From Chloroflexota bacterium (GTDB lineage Bacteria > Chloroflexota > UBA4733): DNA of 39,165 bases. Position 1 is the first letter of the stretch, and each line of letters starts with the position of its first letter. Location: the NCBI GenBank assembly GCA_023381895.1, contig JAMCTA010000168.1, forward strand, positions 1 to 39,165. The letters are read 5' to 3'. Below are positions 25,759 through 33,945 of this stretch, piece by piece. The position numbers and the translations under genes are program-made. The notes beneath the pieces were generated by a model, which was not told where the DNA came from, ran no database searches, and saw only the letters and a list, made by a program, of their open reading frames with translations.

Positions 25759-26646
25759 TCACGGTACGCTGCTGGCCGCATCCTTAGAGTCAGGGACTAG
25801 CGCTTCTCCAGCAAGACGCCGCAGCCGGTTGATGTTGTCGAGGTCCGGGCCACTGCCGTCCGTCCCAGGCGTCTCCAGGATCCACGGCAGTGAACGGAGC
25901 ACATCGTGAGCGAGGAGGGCGGTGAAGCCGGCCTCGCCGATGAAGCCTTCACCGATGTTCGCGTGGCGATCTCGGTGGGATGCGAGGTCGAACTGGGAGT
26001 CGTTCGCATGGATTGCTCGCAATCGTTCCACTCCTAGGGAGCGATCCAGCTCATCGAGCATCGCCGCGCTGCCGCCCACCGTGCGAACGTCGTAACCCGC
26101 AGCGAGCGCGTGACACGTGTCGAGGCATACGCCGAGACGCGTATCATTGCCCAGTGCTTTGATCACCTGGCCAAGCTCTGGGAACGACACGCCAATGGCG
26201 CCTCCTTGACCCGCACAGATCTCGAGGAGAAGCGGGGGACCCTCCGGTTGTCGCGACAGCACCGCTTCGAGACCAGCGACGACGCGGGGTAGCACACTCG
26301 CGAGGCCTGCGCCACCGTGGGAGCCGGTGTGCAGCACAATGCCGCTCAGGCCAGTCTGGAGCCCGAGGGTACGGTAGAGCACCAGCGACTGGATTGAATT
26401 GTTCCAGATGCGCTCATCTGCGGAGGCAAGGTTAATGAGGTACACGGCGTGTGCCACCCAGGGGCGGATATCGTAGTTCCCGCATGCCGTCGTGAACTGT
26501 TCCGCGATGCTAGCCTTGAGCTGAGCGCTTCGCCACGAGGTGGGGCCCGTGAAGAAGATCTGTCCACAGTTGGCCCGGATTGCCTGCGCTCGTGGCACGG
26601 CCTGATGAATGCCACCAGCGGCCGAGACGTGTCCGCCGATGCGCAT
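25759..26646 (-). CDS. nfo: Deoxyribonuclease IV (AP endonuclease, Nfo family)
   Basis: A TIM-barrel protein of 295 residues. All nine metal ligands of the E. coli enzyme have counterparts: H66, H106 (LHTGSH), E142 (LEICAGQGG), D176 and H179 (LDTCHALAAGYD), H213 (HANDS), D226 and H228 (DRH), and E258 (LETPG). The trinuclear zinc site cleaves DNA at abasic sites in base-excision repair. The N-terminus RIGGHVSAAGG is standard. ATG 26646 overlaps the stop of the upstream PHP gene as TGATG. The C-terminal tail of about 20 residues is not conserved. Confidence 0.95.
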   Translation of the reverse strand: MRIGGHVSAAGGIHQAVPRAQAIRANCGQIFFTGPTSWRSAQLKASIAEQFTTACGNYDIRPWVAHAVYLINLASADERIWNNSIQSLVLYRTLGLQTGLSGIVLHTGSHGGAGLASVLPRVVAGLEAVLSRQPEGPPLLLEICAGQGGAIGVSFPELGQVIKALGNDTRLGVCLDTCHALAAGYDVRTVGGSAAMLDELDRSLGVERLRAIHANDSQFDLASHRDRHANIGEGFIGEAGFTALLAHDVLRSLPWILETPGTDGSGPDLDNINRLRRLAGEALVPDSKDAASSVP

Positions 26647-27374
26647 CAGGACACGCCCTGGAACCTGGTGTGGCGCGTTGCCTTATGGAAAGGATGGATG
26701 ACTAATGACTGCACCTGCTGGAGCAACAGCTCGGACAGTGGGACTCGTTCGGCTCGCGGCCCCTGTCGAGGTACGGTCGTGGCCGATCGCAGCGCCATCT
26801 CAAGATCCGCTGGCTGCTCTCCAGGAAACTCGGTGAACCACTTCATCAGGTGTTGAGGAAAGTGGGCATCGCTTCCTCCAACTGAAGCGATCCTGTGTGT
26901 CCGGGCGAAGGCCGCCAGGCGTTCCGGGGAGCGTACGTAGGGGCTGTGTGTCTCGAGCCCTACGATTCCTGGGTGTGGAAGTAGCGCCTCGATGGGCTTG
27001 AGACCGACACCAACTACCCACTGATCCGGATGAGCCACAACGATGATACCTCCAGCATCCGTGATGCGCTGAACCGTCTCGGGAAGGGGACGCAGTGTAG
27101 GCAGACGGTGAGCCGGGTAGGGTGGGCTGAAGAAGTAAGCGAGAATGTGCTTGAAGCCTTGGACAGTCACCTCACAGCCCCACAACGGCGTGATCGATGA
27201 GCGAGGGTGCGCATCCTTCCAGCGCAGCGCCTCTTCCCAGGCGCTCACTTCGTCGTGATCGGTGAACGATACGACCGCGATGTCCTCAAGTAGTGCCAGC
27301 CTATCGAGTGAGTCGCGCACAGAGCTTCGACCGTCACTGAACATGCTGTGGAGGTGAAGCACTGCCTTACCCAA
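26646..27374 (-). CDS. PHP-domain metal-dependent phosphoesterase
   Basis: A protein of 242 residues with the four PHP motifs: HLHSMFSDGRSS near the N-terminus, FTDHDEV, then GCEVT with the HPDQW motif, and GGSDAHFP. These supply a metal cluster for phosphoester or pyrophosphate hydrolysis, as in YciV/RnaAM-type and histidinol-phosphatase-like enzymes. The substrate is unknown. The start is TTG at 27374; a GTG four codons further in is the alternative. Translational overlap with nfo suggests a role in nucleic-acid or nucleotide metabolism (inference). Confidence 0.85.
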   Translation of the reverse strand: MGKAVLHLHSMFSDGRSSVRDSLDRLALLEDIAVVSFTDHDEVSAWEEALRWKDAHPRSSITPLWGCEVTVQGFKHILAYFFSPPYPAHRLPTLRPLPETVQRITDAGGIIVVAHPDQWVVGVGLKPIEALLPHPGIVGLETHSPYVRSPERLAAFARTHRIASVGGSDAHFPQHLMKWFTEFPGEQPADLEMALRSATTVPRQGPRAERVPLSELLLQQVQSLVIHPFHKATRHTRFQGVS

Positions 27375-27514
27375 AACTTCGCCTGTCTCTTTCCAAAGGT
27401 GTCTATCGTCTCCTAATCTTAGCAGTAGTGGAGCCCCACCATTGAGGCAGAAAGGCTGGTACCTCTTTCTCTACCGTTGCCCTCCGGTCCGAGGTCTCTG
27501 CTAGGCTCGTCACG

Positions 27515-27543
27515 TTGTCCTCACTCGAACGTCAAAGTTATGG
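27515..27543 (+). promoter_or_regulatory. Possible promoter for the secreted hydrolase gene
   Basis: TTGTCC (27515-27520), 17 bases, then TTATGG (27538-27543). It is a weak match, but correctly placed about 55 bases upstream of the start codon. Confidence 0.3.
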
Positions 27544-27598
27544 CTGGGGCACCACCGTTGCACGTGGTTAAGACATCTTACTTTTGAGGAGGTTTTCT

Positions 27599-29440
27599 TT
27601 GCGGCGAAGACTTCTGGCGCTTGGTGCAGCACTGGTATGGCTCTTCGGACTCTTTGCTCCGATGGGTGGAACTGCCGCTGCGCAGAGCAGCCCCCTCGAT
27701 TATCCGATCTCCAATGGGCACTTCTACGCTGAGGCGAATGGGCAAGGCGGTGCCGGCGGCCTCGGCTTTGCTATCACCAATGGTGGTGGCATCCCCTTTT
27801 GGACCGCTTTCCAGCATTTTGGCGGGGTCGCGGGGTTAGGTTATCCCATTTCGGGCCGCTTCACGTGGGATGGATTCATCGTGCAAGCGACGCAGCGTGT
27901 GGTGATGCAATGGCACCCGAACACGCAGCAGGTCGACTTCGTCAATGTCTATGATCTGCTCCACGATGCGGGTAAAGATGCGTGGTTGCAGGCGTACCGG
28001 AATACTCCACCCCCCCTGAGCACGGCCCCGGACACGGGTCTAACGTGGAACCAGGTCAAGGCCCGTCACCTCGCGTTCCTCAACGCGGATCCTGCCATTG
28101 AAGCCAAGTACTATTCCGTGGCGGCATATGGTGATCCAGTAGTGCTGAATGGCCTGCCGATGACGCAGGTGGTGGATGAAGGGCCGTTCAACGTCGTCCG
28201 GTGCCAGCGCGTCACCATCCAGCACTGGCTCGTGAACGACCCTGCGGCAGGTGCTCATGCTGGCGACGTGACCGTGACCCTCGGCGGCGACGCTGCCAAG
28301 GCGGCGGGATTATTGCCACAGACTACAGCACTGCAACCTGCTCCTGCCCCAGGGATTTCGAGTGGTGGAGCGCCTACGAGCACGCCTCCGACCGCAACAG
28401 ATGCACAGATCCCTAATTTCATCTATGGATACCAGGCGCACATGTACTTCGGCCAGGCAGCGCCAGCGTTGACTGCGATTCAGAATGCCGGATTCACGTG
28501 GGCGAAGCAGCAGGTAGTATGGTCGTCCATCCAGCCTAATTCTCCCAACCAGAGCAGCTGGGGCGCACTCGACACGATCGTCAATACAGCCAACCAGATG
28601 AACATCAAGTTGATGTTCTCCATTGTGGAAGCGCCAGCGTGGGCCAGAGTCGGTCCTGACCAGCCTTATCCCAGCAACCCGCAGTTGCTCGCCAGCTTCC
28701 TCTCGACACTGGCGACCCGCTACAAGGGCAAGGTAGCCGCCTACGAGATCTGGAATGAGGAGAACTTCGCTCGGGAGGTCGGTCCGGGAGACATCAATCC
28801 GGGCAACTACGTCGAGCTCCTCAAGGCGGCTTACACGGCAATCAAGGCGGTGGATCCGGCTGCAATCGTGGTGTCTGGTGCCCCCACGCCGACGGGGGTC
28901 AATGATCCGAACATTGCCATGGACGACAACACCTACCTTCAGCAGATGTTTGCCTACCAGGGTGGTATCGTCAGCAACTATTTTGACGTGCTGGGCGCGC
29001 ACGCTGAACCGTGGGCTAATCCTCCCAACGCCTGGATCGGGACGCCGGAGCCACCGAACGTCACTGGGTATAACAATGCTCCGAGCTTCTTCTTCCGCCG
29101 TCTGGAGAACTATCGTGCGGATATGGTCGCTGCTGGTGACGGCAACAAGAAGATTTGGGAGACGGAGTTCGGCTACGACTCCTGCCCAGCTCCGGCTCCG
29201 GCGGTGCCCAACTACGAATACTGCAAGTGGATTACTGAGCAACAGCAGGCCCAGTACACGGTTCAGGCATTCCAGTACGCTCGCGCCAACTATCCGTGGC
29301 TTGGCGGTATTTTCATCTGGAACCTCAACTTCCAGTACTTCGTGCCGGATACTGACGAGAAGTGGGGCTTCGCCAATCTGCGCGCTGACTACTCACCGCG
29401 ACCGGTGTACACGGCAGTGCAGCAGATGCCAAAGATCTGA
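27599..29440 (+). CDS. Secreted protein: LGFP-like N-terminal domain fused to GH39-like glycoside hydrolase
   Basis: A protein of 613 residues. The start is TTG 27599, since GAGGAGG sits 6 bases before it; an in-frame TTG at 27584 lies within that ribosome site and is rejected. Residues 1-28 are a Sec signal peptide ending GTAAA. Residues about 33-242 form a domain with NGHFYAEANG, FWTAFQHFGG, LGYPISGRF, VQATQRVVMQW and FVNVYDLLHDAG, closely matched by the gene at 33946. A Pro/Ser/Thr linker follows. Residues about 270-613 are a clan GH-A barrel like GH39: the acid/base candidate is E387 in IWNEEN and the nucleophile candidate is E523 in ETEFGYDS. It probably hydrolyses an extracellular glycan; the substrate is unknown. 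It ends at a strong bidirectional hairpin. Confidence 0.85.
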   Translation: MRRRLLALGAALVWLFGLFAPMGGTAAAQSSPLDYPISNGHFYAEANGQGGAGGLGFAITNGGGIPFWTAFQHFGGVAGLGYPISGRFTWDGFIVQATQRVVMQWHPNTQQVDFVNVYDLLHDAGKDAWLQAYRNTPPPLSTAPDTGLTWNQVKARHLAFLNADPAIEAKYYSVAAYGDPVVLNGLPMTQVVDEGPFNVVRCQRVTIQHWLVNDPAAGAHAGDVTVTLGGDAAKAAGLLPQTTALQPAPAPGISSGGAPTSTPPTATDAQIPNFIYGYQAHMYFGQAAPALTAIQNAGFTWAKQQVVWSSIQPNSPNQSSWGALDTIVNTANQMNIKLMFSIVEAPAWARVGPDQPYPSNPQLLASFLSTLATRYKGKVAAYEIWNEENFAREVGPGDINPGNYVELLKAAYTAIKAVDPAAIVVSGAPTPTGVNDPNIAMDDNTYLQQMFAYQGGIVSNYFDVLGAHAEPWANPPNAWIGTPEPPNVTGYNNAPSFFFRRLENYRADMVAAGDGNKKIWETEFGYDSCPAPAPAVPNYEYCKWITEQQQAQYTVQAFQYARANYPWLGGIFIWNLNFQYFVPDTDEKWGFANLRADYSPRPVYTAVQQMPKI

Positions 29441-29469
29441 GGCGGCGCCAAGGAGGAGGCGTCACGTGG

Positions 29470-29503
29470 GGAGGGGACTGGCCTTATTAGGCCAGTCCCC
29501 TCC
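29470..29503. terminator. Strong bidirectional hairpin between two hydrolase genes
   Basis: GAGGGGACTGGCCT (29471-29484) pairs perfectly with AGGCCAGTCCCCTC (29489-29502) around a TATT loop. One more G-C pair and possible G-T pairs extend the stem to 15-17 bp. It starts 30 bases after the plus-strand stop. No long T-run follows, but the stem is exceptionally stable. Confidence 0.75.
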
Positions 29504-29756
29504 TTGCACGAAGAGCGCCGATCCTTCCGCTGCTGGCGCTGGATGCCGGCGTTGTGACTATGCCCTGTTGCCCTGACAGCACGCGTCATCCCTCCTTACC
29601 AACCATGTCCCCCCAGCTCTTACGCTACGGCCCTGGCTGTCTCAAGACTCAAAGCTGAGCCAGCCCGTAGAGGGGCTCTGAGAGCGCTCTGTGGAGGGCA
29701 GCGCAGAGAGGCAGAGATCACATTCGCCGCGCTGCCTCGCGATCCGCAACGTGGGG

Positions 29757-30863
29757 CTAGGACCTGCTGGGGAGTGCTGCCTGCCACGGCTGGCCGTGAG
29801 CATACGCCTGAACGGCATAGTAGATCGGCTCTAAGGTGAAGTCTGGCTCTACGAAAGTCGCGTAGTCTTGTGCCGTGCCGGTCAAGAATGGTAGGCGGAA
29901 TTGCCAGATGCAGAGCGCGAGGTCCCAGCCCCAGGTCGCGGCCATCTCGTAGGCCTGAATCGTGTAGGTGATGCGTTGAGCAGGAAGCACTGCATGGGTC
30001 CACAGTGGCGCCGAGTTCCAACCGGCTTCCGTGATCAAGATCTGCTTACCAGCGTCGCCATTCCTCTCCATCACCGCGCGAAGCAGAACGACGCGCTGAA
30101 AGTCGAGGACTGAAGGAGCGGGGGGGGCACTGGCGGGCAGAGTCTCCCCATACGGGTGCGCAGCCACGAGATCGAACCACTGGGCAGCTCCGTGGTCGTA
30201 CATGCGCTGGAGGTAGATGAGATCATCGAGAGCGTTGTCGCTCTGTTCTATAGTTTGAGCAAGGCCGGCAGTGACGACCTGCATCAAAGGGTCCGCATCC
30301 TTGACTGCAGGGTAGACAGTCCTGAGTAGGGCGGTGTAGGCAGCTGGATCGGGTTTGCGATACCCCCACTCGAAGGCCGTATTGGGCTCATTCCACACCA
30401 CAAGGTATCCTACGAGTCCCTGGTACCGCCGCGCAAAGGTAGCAAGGAAGCGAGCGAAGAGCGGGTAGTTCGCGGCCGGAAGATAGCGTCCGGTAGAGGT
30501 AAGAGGCCGGGCCCAATCTGGAACGAGATCGACCCGAGCGATCACGGTGAGACCGCGCTCTACGGCCGAGCGAATCACTACATCGCTGTGATCCCAATGG
30601 TACGTATCCGGGTCAGGTTGCAGGTAGGACCATGGAAAGTACTCCACGATCCAGCTCGCGCCCATCTGAGCGACGAGGTCGAGCGTGCGACGGATCTTGA
30701 TTGGCTCCACTTCGTTGGTGAGTCGAGTGTGCACGCCGATTTTCGGGTGAAGTGCAGAGAGCCGGGAAGGTGGTAGCCGGATCTTCTCGACACCGGATTG
30801 AACAGGGATTGCCAGGAGGGACATCAGCAAGGCGCGTCGAGACAAAGCAGGATTTCCGGTCAC
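29757..30863 (-). CDS. Exported GH39-like glycoside hydrolase
   Basis: A protein of 368 residues. The N-terminus has a twin-arginine-like signal (SRRALLMSLLAIP, about 8-20). The rest is a clan GH-A barrel: KIGVHTRLTNE, a WIVEYFPWSYLQPDP segment, the acid/base candidate E159 in VVWNEPN, and the nucleophile candidate E279 in LITEAGWNS. The layout resembles GH39-like enzymes such as PslG, which trims exopolysaccharide in Pseudomonas. It is distantly related to the hydrolase domain of the convergent gene. GTG 30863 overlaps the DedA stop as GTGA, so the two are co-translated. The roughly 250 bases downstream hold a 7-bp stem (29698-29735) and no gene. Confidence 0.82.
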   Translation of the reverse strand: MTGNPALSRRALLMSLLAIPVQSGVEKIRLPPSRLSALHPKIGVHTRLTNEVEPIKIRRTLDLVAQMGASWIVEYFPWSYLQPDPDTYHWDHSDVVIRSAVERGLTVIARVDLVPDWARPLTSTGRYLPAANYPLFARFLATFARRYQGLVGYLVVWNEPNTAFEWGYRKPDPAAYTALLRTVYPAVKDADPLMQVVTAGLAQTIEQSDNALDDLIYLQRMYDHGAAQWFDLVAAHPYGETLPASAPPAPSVLDFQRVVLLRAVMERNGDAGKQILITEAGWNSAPLWTHAVLPAQRITYTIQAYEMAATWGWDLALCIWQFRLPFLTGTAQDYATFVEPDFTLEPIYYAVQAYAHGQPWQAALPSRS

Positions 30864-31690
30864 GACCGATTTGTGGTCCTTCGCGGCACGAGGTGCTCGG
30901 CGTCTGCCGGGAACGGCTCACGAGGAGCAGTTGAGAGCGAGTCGCCTTCGCCGTCGACCGGCGGGGATCCCTCGGTCCCTTGGCGGCGGCGTTGCCACCA
31001 TGACACGAGAACACCGAGCAGCGGCACGACCAGCAGTAGCACGAGCGCCAGTGCGACTGTTAGGCCGAGATGGTTGCTGCTCAAGAAGCGATCCAGGTGA
31101 AGAGTACGTCCGAGGATACGGCCCAAGATGACCCAGAAGAGCGTCCAGAGGAAGCTGGCAGCGCCGGTCATAGCGATGAAGACAGGGAGGGCAACATCAA
31201 AGATGCCACTCACGGCCGAAGTCGGTGTGCGCAGACCAGGCGTAATTCTGCCCACGAACACCACGGGAGAGCCATGGCGACGGAGCCAGCTCTCGATCCA
31301 GAGTACGCGTCGCTGATCTAGGCCGATAAACCTTCCCCACCGCATCAGCGCCGGGTGACCAAGTCTGGCGCCGAGGGTATAGAGGGTGACGCTTCCTGCC
31401 ACGCTGGCAAAAGTCATAACCATGATCAGCTGGACGATGTTAGGGTCGTTGCGTGAGGACTGCATGCCCAGCACGGCGAGGAGGAGATTGCCGGGAAGCG
31501 GCAGCGGCACACCAACCTCTTCGATGAAGATGAGCACACTCAGGGCAAGGAGATCGTGTTCACGGAGCAGCTCGAATATGGCCTGAGCTGCTGGCGTTAT
31601 GTGGTGGAAAGGCAAGTTTACCATCTTAGCATCTACCAGGACGAGCAGATGCTTCGCTAAAAGGTTGTGGGCGGTAGTTCCTAGCGGCAC
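30860..31690 (-). CDS. DedA family membrane protein
   Basis: A protein of 276 residues. The SNARE-associated/DedA (PF09335) pattern is visible: FIEEVGVPLPLPGNLLLAVLG, then VAGSVTLYTLGARLGHPAL and the signature FVGRITPGLRTPTSAVSG. Four to five membrane segments are present, with a basic, Pro-rich cytoplasmic tail. DedA proteins include undecaprenyl-phosphate and phospholipid translocases, which would fit recycling of the lipid carrier used in glycan synthesis (inference). GTG 31690 is the longest start; ATG 31624 is possible, and neither has a clear ribosome site. It overlaps the GH39-like gene. Confidence 0.85.
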   Translation of the reverse strand: MPLGTTAHNLLAKHLLVLVDAKMVNLPFHHITPAAQAIFELLREHDLLALSVLIFIEEVGVPLPLPGNLLLAVLGMQSSRNDPNIVQLIMVMTFASVAGSVTLYTLGARLGHPALMRWGRFIGLDQRRVLWIESWLRRHGSPVVFVGRITPGLRTPTSAVSGIFDVALPVFIAMTGAASFLWTLFWVILGRILGRTLHLDRFLSSNHLGLTVALALVLLLVVPLLGVLVSWWQRRRQGTEGSPPVDGEGDSLSTAPREPFPADAEHLVPRRTTNRS

Positions 31691-31802
31691 TCATTTTTGC
31701 TGCTCCCCCTCACTCTATGGTAACGACTTTGATAGCGTTGGTTATTGACGGCGACGATGGCGGGAATCGCGGCGTGGAAAGTGGGGCTGCCAATGCCAGC
31801 AG

Positions 31803-31811
31803 TGGTATACT
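31803..31811 (+). promoter_or_regulatory. Extended -10 promoter element for zinc-ribbon membrane protein
   Basis: TGGTATACT gives TG-N-TATACT, a near-consensus extended -10, with no good -35. It lies 34 bases before ATG 31845. Confidence 0.45.
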
Positions 31812-31844
31812 CGCCGCACGTTTTGAGGAGAGTATTCCTTTGCT

Positions 31845-32285
31845 ATGTTGACCGTGGCCCCTCGAGTTGTCGAGATCTTGGTAGCGTTTGCGCTCGCTTA
31901 CGTGGCGACGCTTTCCCTCACTTTGGTCATCTGGACTTTCCGAGATATCCAAACGCGGACCACAGACGTCTTCGTGCAAGCCGTATCGACGCTCTTTGTC
32001 GCTGTCTTTAACCTGCCGGGTCTCATTCTCTATCTGATATTGCGACCGCATGAGACGCTGACGGAACAGTACGAGCGCTCCCTCGAGGAGGAGACGCTCC
32101 TCCAAGACTTGAAGCAGGACCTTCTGTGCCCGAGTTGTAACCAGGTGATTCAACCTGATTTCCAGATGTGCCCGCACTGTCGCATGCGACTCAAGCGCCA
32201 GTGTGTGGAGTGCGGAAGAATGCTTGAGCTCGACTGGTCGACCTGCCCATTTTGTACCACCCCGATCGGCGCGACCGTTCCTTAG
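31845..32285 (+). CDS. Membrane protein with C-terminal double zinc ribbon
   Basis: A protein of 146 residues. Two hydrophobic segments (about 8-28 and 47-67, the second containing FNLPGLILYLIL) precede an acidic helix. Two CxxC...CxxC zinc ribbons follow: CPSC with CPHC, and CVEC with CPFC (about 95-140). This resembles DZR-type (PF12773) zinc ribbons tethered to the membrane. The function is unknown; such domains often mediate protein or nucleic-acid contacts. AGGAG lies about 14 bases before ATG 31845, slightly far, and no other in-frame start is closer. radC begins 30 bases downstream, so the two may share a transcript. Confidence 0.75.
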   Translation: MLTVAPRVVEILVAFALAYVATLSLTLVIWTFRDIQTRTTDVFVQAVSTLFVAVFNLPGLILYLILRPHETLTEQYERSLEEETLLQDLKQDLLCPSCNQVIQPDFQMCPHCRMRLKRQCVECGRMLELDWSTCPFCTTPIGATVP

Positions 32286-32314
32286 AGTGAGATAGCGAAG
32301 ACTGAAGCGACTGG

Positions 32315-33055
32315 ATGCGACGCGCCATTCGTGAAGCTGCGAGGGCCCAGCCGTCCCACGATGGCGATCGCCTGGGCACGATCAAGAGCTGGCCAGTGGC
32401 GGAGCGCCCTCGTGAAAAGCTTGAACGGCTTGGACCTGAGCAGCTCAGCCACGCCGAGCTGCTGGCGATCCTGTTGCGCGTAGGGCGCCCAGGTGAGCCG
32501 GTTGTTCAACTGGCGCAACGTCTCATTGTGAGCCTAGGTGGGCTGACCGGTCTGGTTCACGCCTCCACGGAGGAGTTGACGAAGATCGACGGCATTGGCG
32601 TAGTCAAGGCGATAGAGCTGCGAGCGATGGTGGAGCTGGCCAGGCGGCTCATGACGCTCGCTCCCGAGCAACGCGTCAACGTGACCAGGCCTGAGCACGC
32701 TGTTCCATTGCTCCAGGATATGCAGTTCCTCACTCGGGAGCACTTGCGTACAGTACTGCTCAATACCAAAGGTGGCGTCCTCAGCGTGACAACGGTCTAC
32801 GAGGGGTCGGTGGACCGAGCAACCGTGCGCATCGCGGAAGTGTTCCGAGAGGCAGTTCGCCGAGACTGTCCCCGGATCATCGTAGCGCATAATCATCCGT
32901 CTGGCGATCCTACGCCCTCGCACGAAGACGTCGGGGTGACAGAGGATCTCTGTGAGGCTGGGAAGCTTCTTGGAATCGAAGTGCTTGACCATCTGATCAT
33001 CGGCCGGTCTGGCTACGTGAGCCTGCGGCAGCAAGGGCTCGGCTTCCGCGGCTGA
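32315..33055 (+). CDS. radC: RadC family JAB/MPN-domain protein
   Basis: A protein of 246 residues, close to the usual RadC length. The N-terminal part has RPREKLERLGPEQLSHAELLAILLR and a helix-hairpin-helix-like IDGIGVVKAIELRA. The C-terminal MPN domain carries the JAMM-like motif H192-N-H194-PSGDPTPSHED with D205. The family was once linked to radiation repair, but its biochemical role is unsettled. The ribosome site before ATG 32315 is weak. The 232 bases after the stop contain no gene, and the next gene converges from the minus strand. Confidence 0.92.
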   Translation: MRRAIREAARAQPSHDGDRLGTIKSWPVAERPREKLERLGPEQLSHAELLAILLRVGRPGEPVVQLAQRLIVSLGGLTGLVHASTEELTKIDGIGVVKAIELRAMVELARRLMTLAPEQRVNVTRPEHAVPLLQDMQFLTREHLRTVLLNTKGGVLSVTTVYEGSVDRATVRIAEVFREAVRRDCPRIIVAHNHPSGDPTPSHEDVGVTEDLCEAGKLLGIEVLDHLIIGRSGYVSLRQQGLGFRG

Positions 33056-33287
33056 GGAAACCGAGCCTACGATCAATGGCAAGTAGGGTTGGCTGCTGGA
33101 TGAATATCTGACCGAGCGAGCGATTGCTGTGTCGTTCTCGCCCCTGAGTTCGTATCGGCGGAGACGAGCTCATCGAGTCAGCGAAACGATCCACTGCTTG
33201 GTGCCCTTTTCGTAGCCGGCGCCATCGCTCCCGAAAGCCGGACATCTTCGCCCCCTCTCAGCCTTGCGGCACTGGATAGCGCAAGCC

Positions 33288-33911
33288 TCAGTTGCCGCTG
33301 ACGTCCCCTTCTGGTGCCAACCCAAGTGCGACAAGTGCGTTTTGTCTTGCAACTGCTGATCTGTGAAGCTGCTGCGTGGCAAGCTGCGCGAGGCTCTGGT
33401 AGAGCGCTAAGTGGGGAGATGTCGACTGGGCGACGATCTCGAGAACGGACCACGCATCTGCAGTAGTTTGATAGGCGGCGGCTGCCCATTGGACGTAGCG
33501 GTGCACTGCCTGATACCGGCTGGTGCCTGTTGGTAGGTGAAGGCCAATGGAGCTCAGGGCGGCGGCGGCCCGTTCGTTCGTCACCACAGCGTCTTTGAGC
33601 TCTGGTATCAGCGGGTGTAGAGTGGTACCACCGTTCAGCTTGCGCTCAATCGCTCCATTCACGCTATCAGCTGCAGCAGTCACCCGTGTCATGGCCCTGT
33701 CAATGGTGTTGAGAGCTTCTTGAGGGGGCATAGGACTTGGCGTAGCGGCGGGAGTTGGCATCGATGTGGGAGTTGGGAGCGCTGTAGATGATGCGGATAT
33801 CGAGGATCCGCTGGATGCAATCACTGTTACGTTTGGAGGCTGACTCTGTCTGCAGGCGGCCAGGAGTGCGCTCATTGCAAGGACGAGCAGTGCTGCGAGC
33901 CGCCCTGTCAC
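33288..33911 (-). CDS. Small lipoprotein with Pro/Thr linker and helical domain
   Basis: A protein of 207 residues read from GTG 33911. The frame is open up to 34115, but that part overlaps the preceding gene and looks non-coding. A lipoprotein signal is clear: a basic start (TGRLAALL), a hydrophobic core and lipobox LLAAC with Cys20. A Ser/Thr/Pro linker containing PTPTSMPTPAATPSP follows, then about 140 residues of Ala-rich helices (ALNTIDRAMTRVTAAADSVNGAI; YVQWAAAAYQTTADAW), probably a helical bundle. No family is recognised. It starts 34 bases after the stop of the LGFP-like protein, whose linker contains the same TPAATPSP run, so the two are likely one operon and may work together at the cell surface. 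Confidence 0.72.
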   Translation of the reverse strand: MTGRLAALLVLAMSALLAACRQSQPPNVTVIASSGSSISASSTALPTPTSMPTPAATPSPMPPQEALNTIDRAMTRVTAAADSVNGAIERKLNGGTTLHPLIPELKDAVVTNERAAAALSSIGLHLPTGTSRYQAVHRYVQWAAAAYQTTADAWSVLEIVAQSTSPHLALYQSLAQLATQQLHRSAVARQNALVALGLAPEGDVSGN

Positions 33912-33945
33912 CCTTCTCGCCGTTTCTAATGGAGTCGAGCTCCCC

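Noticed and set aside
28310..29576. Long open frames on both strands inside the hydrolase gene
   Set aside because: They overlap the GH39-like domain with intact catalytic motifs; their Arg/Ser-rich sequences match nothing.
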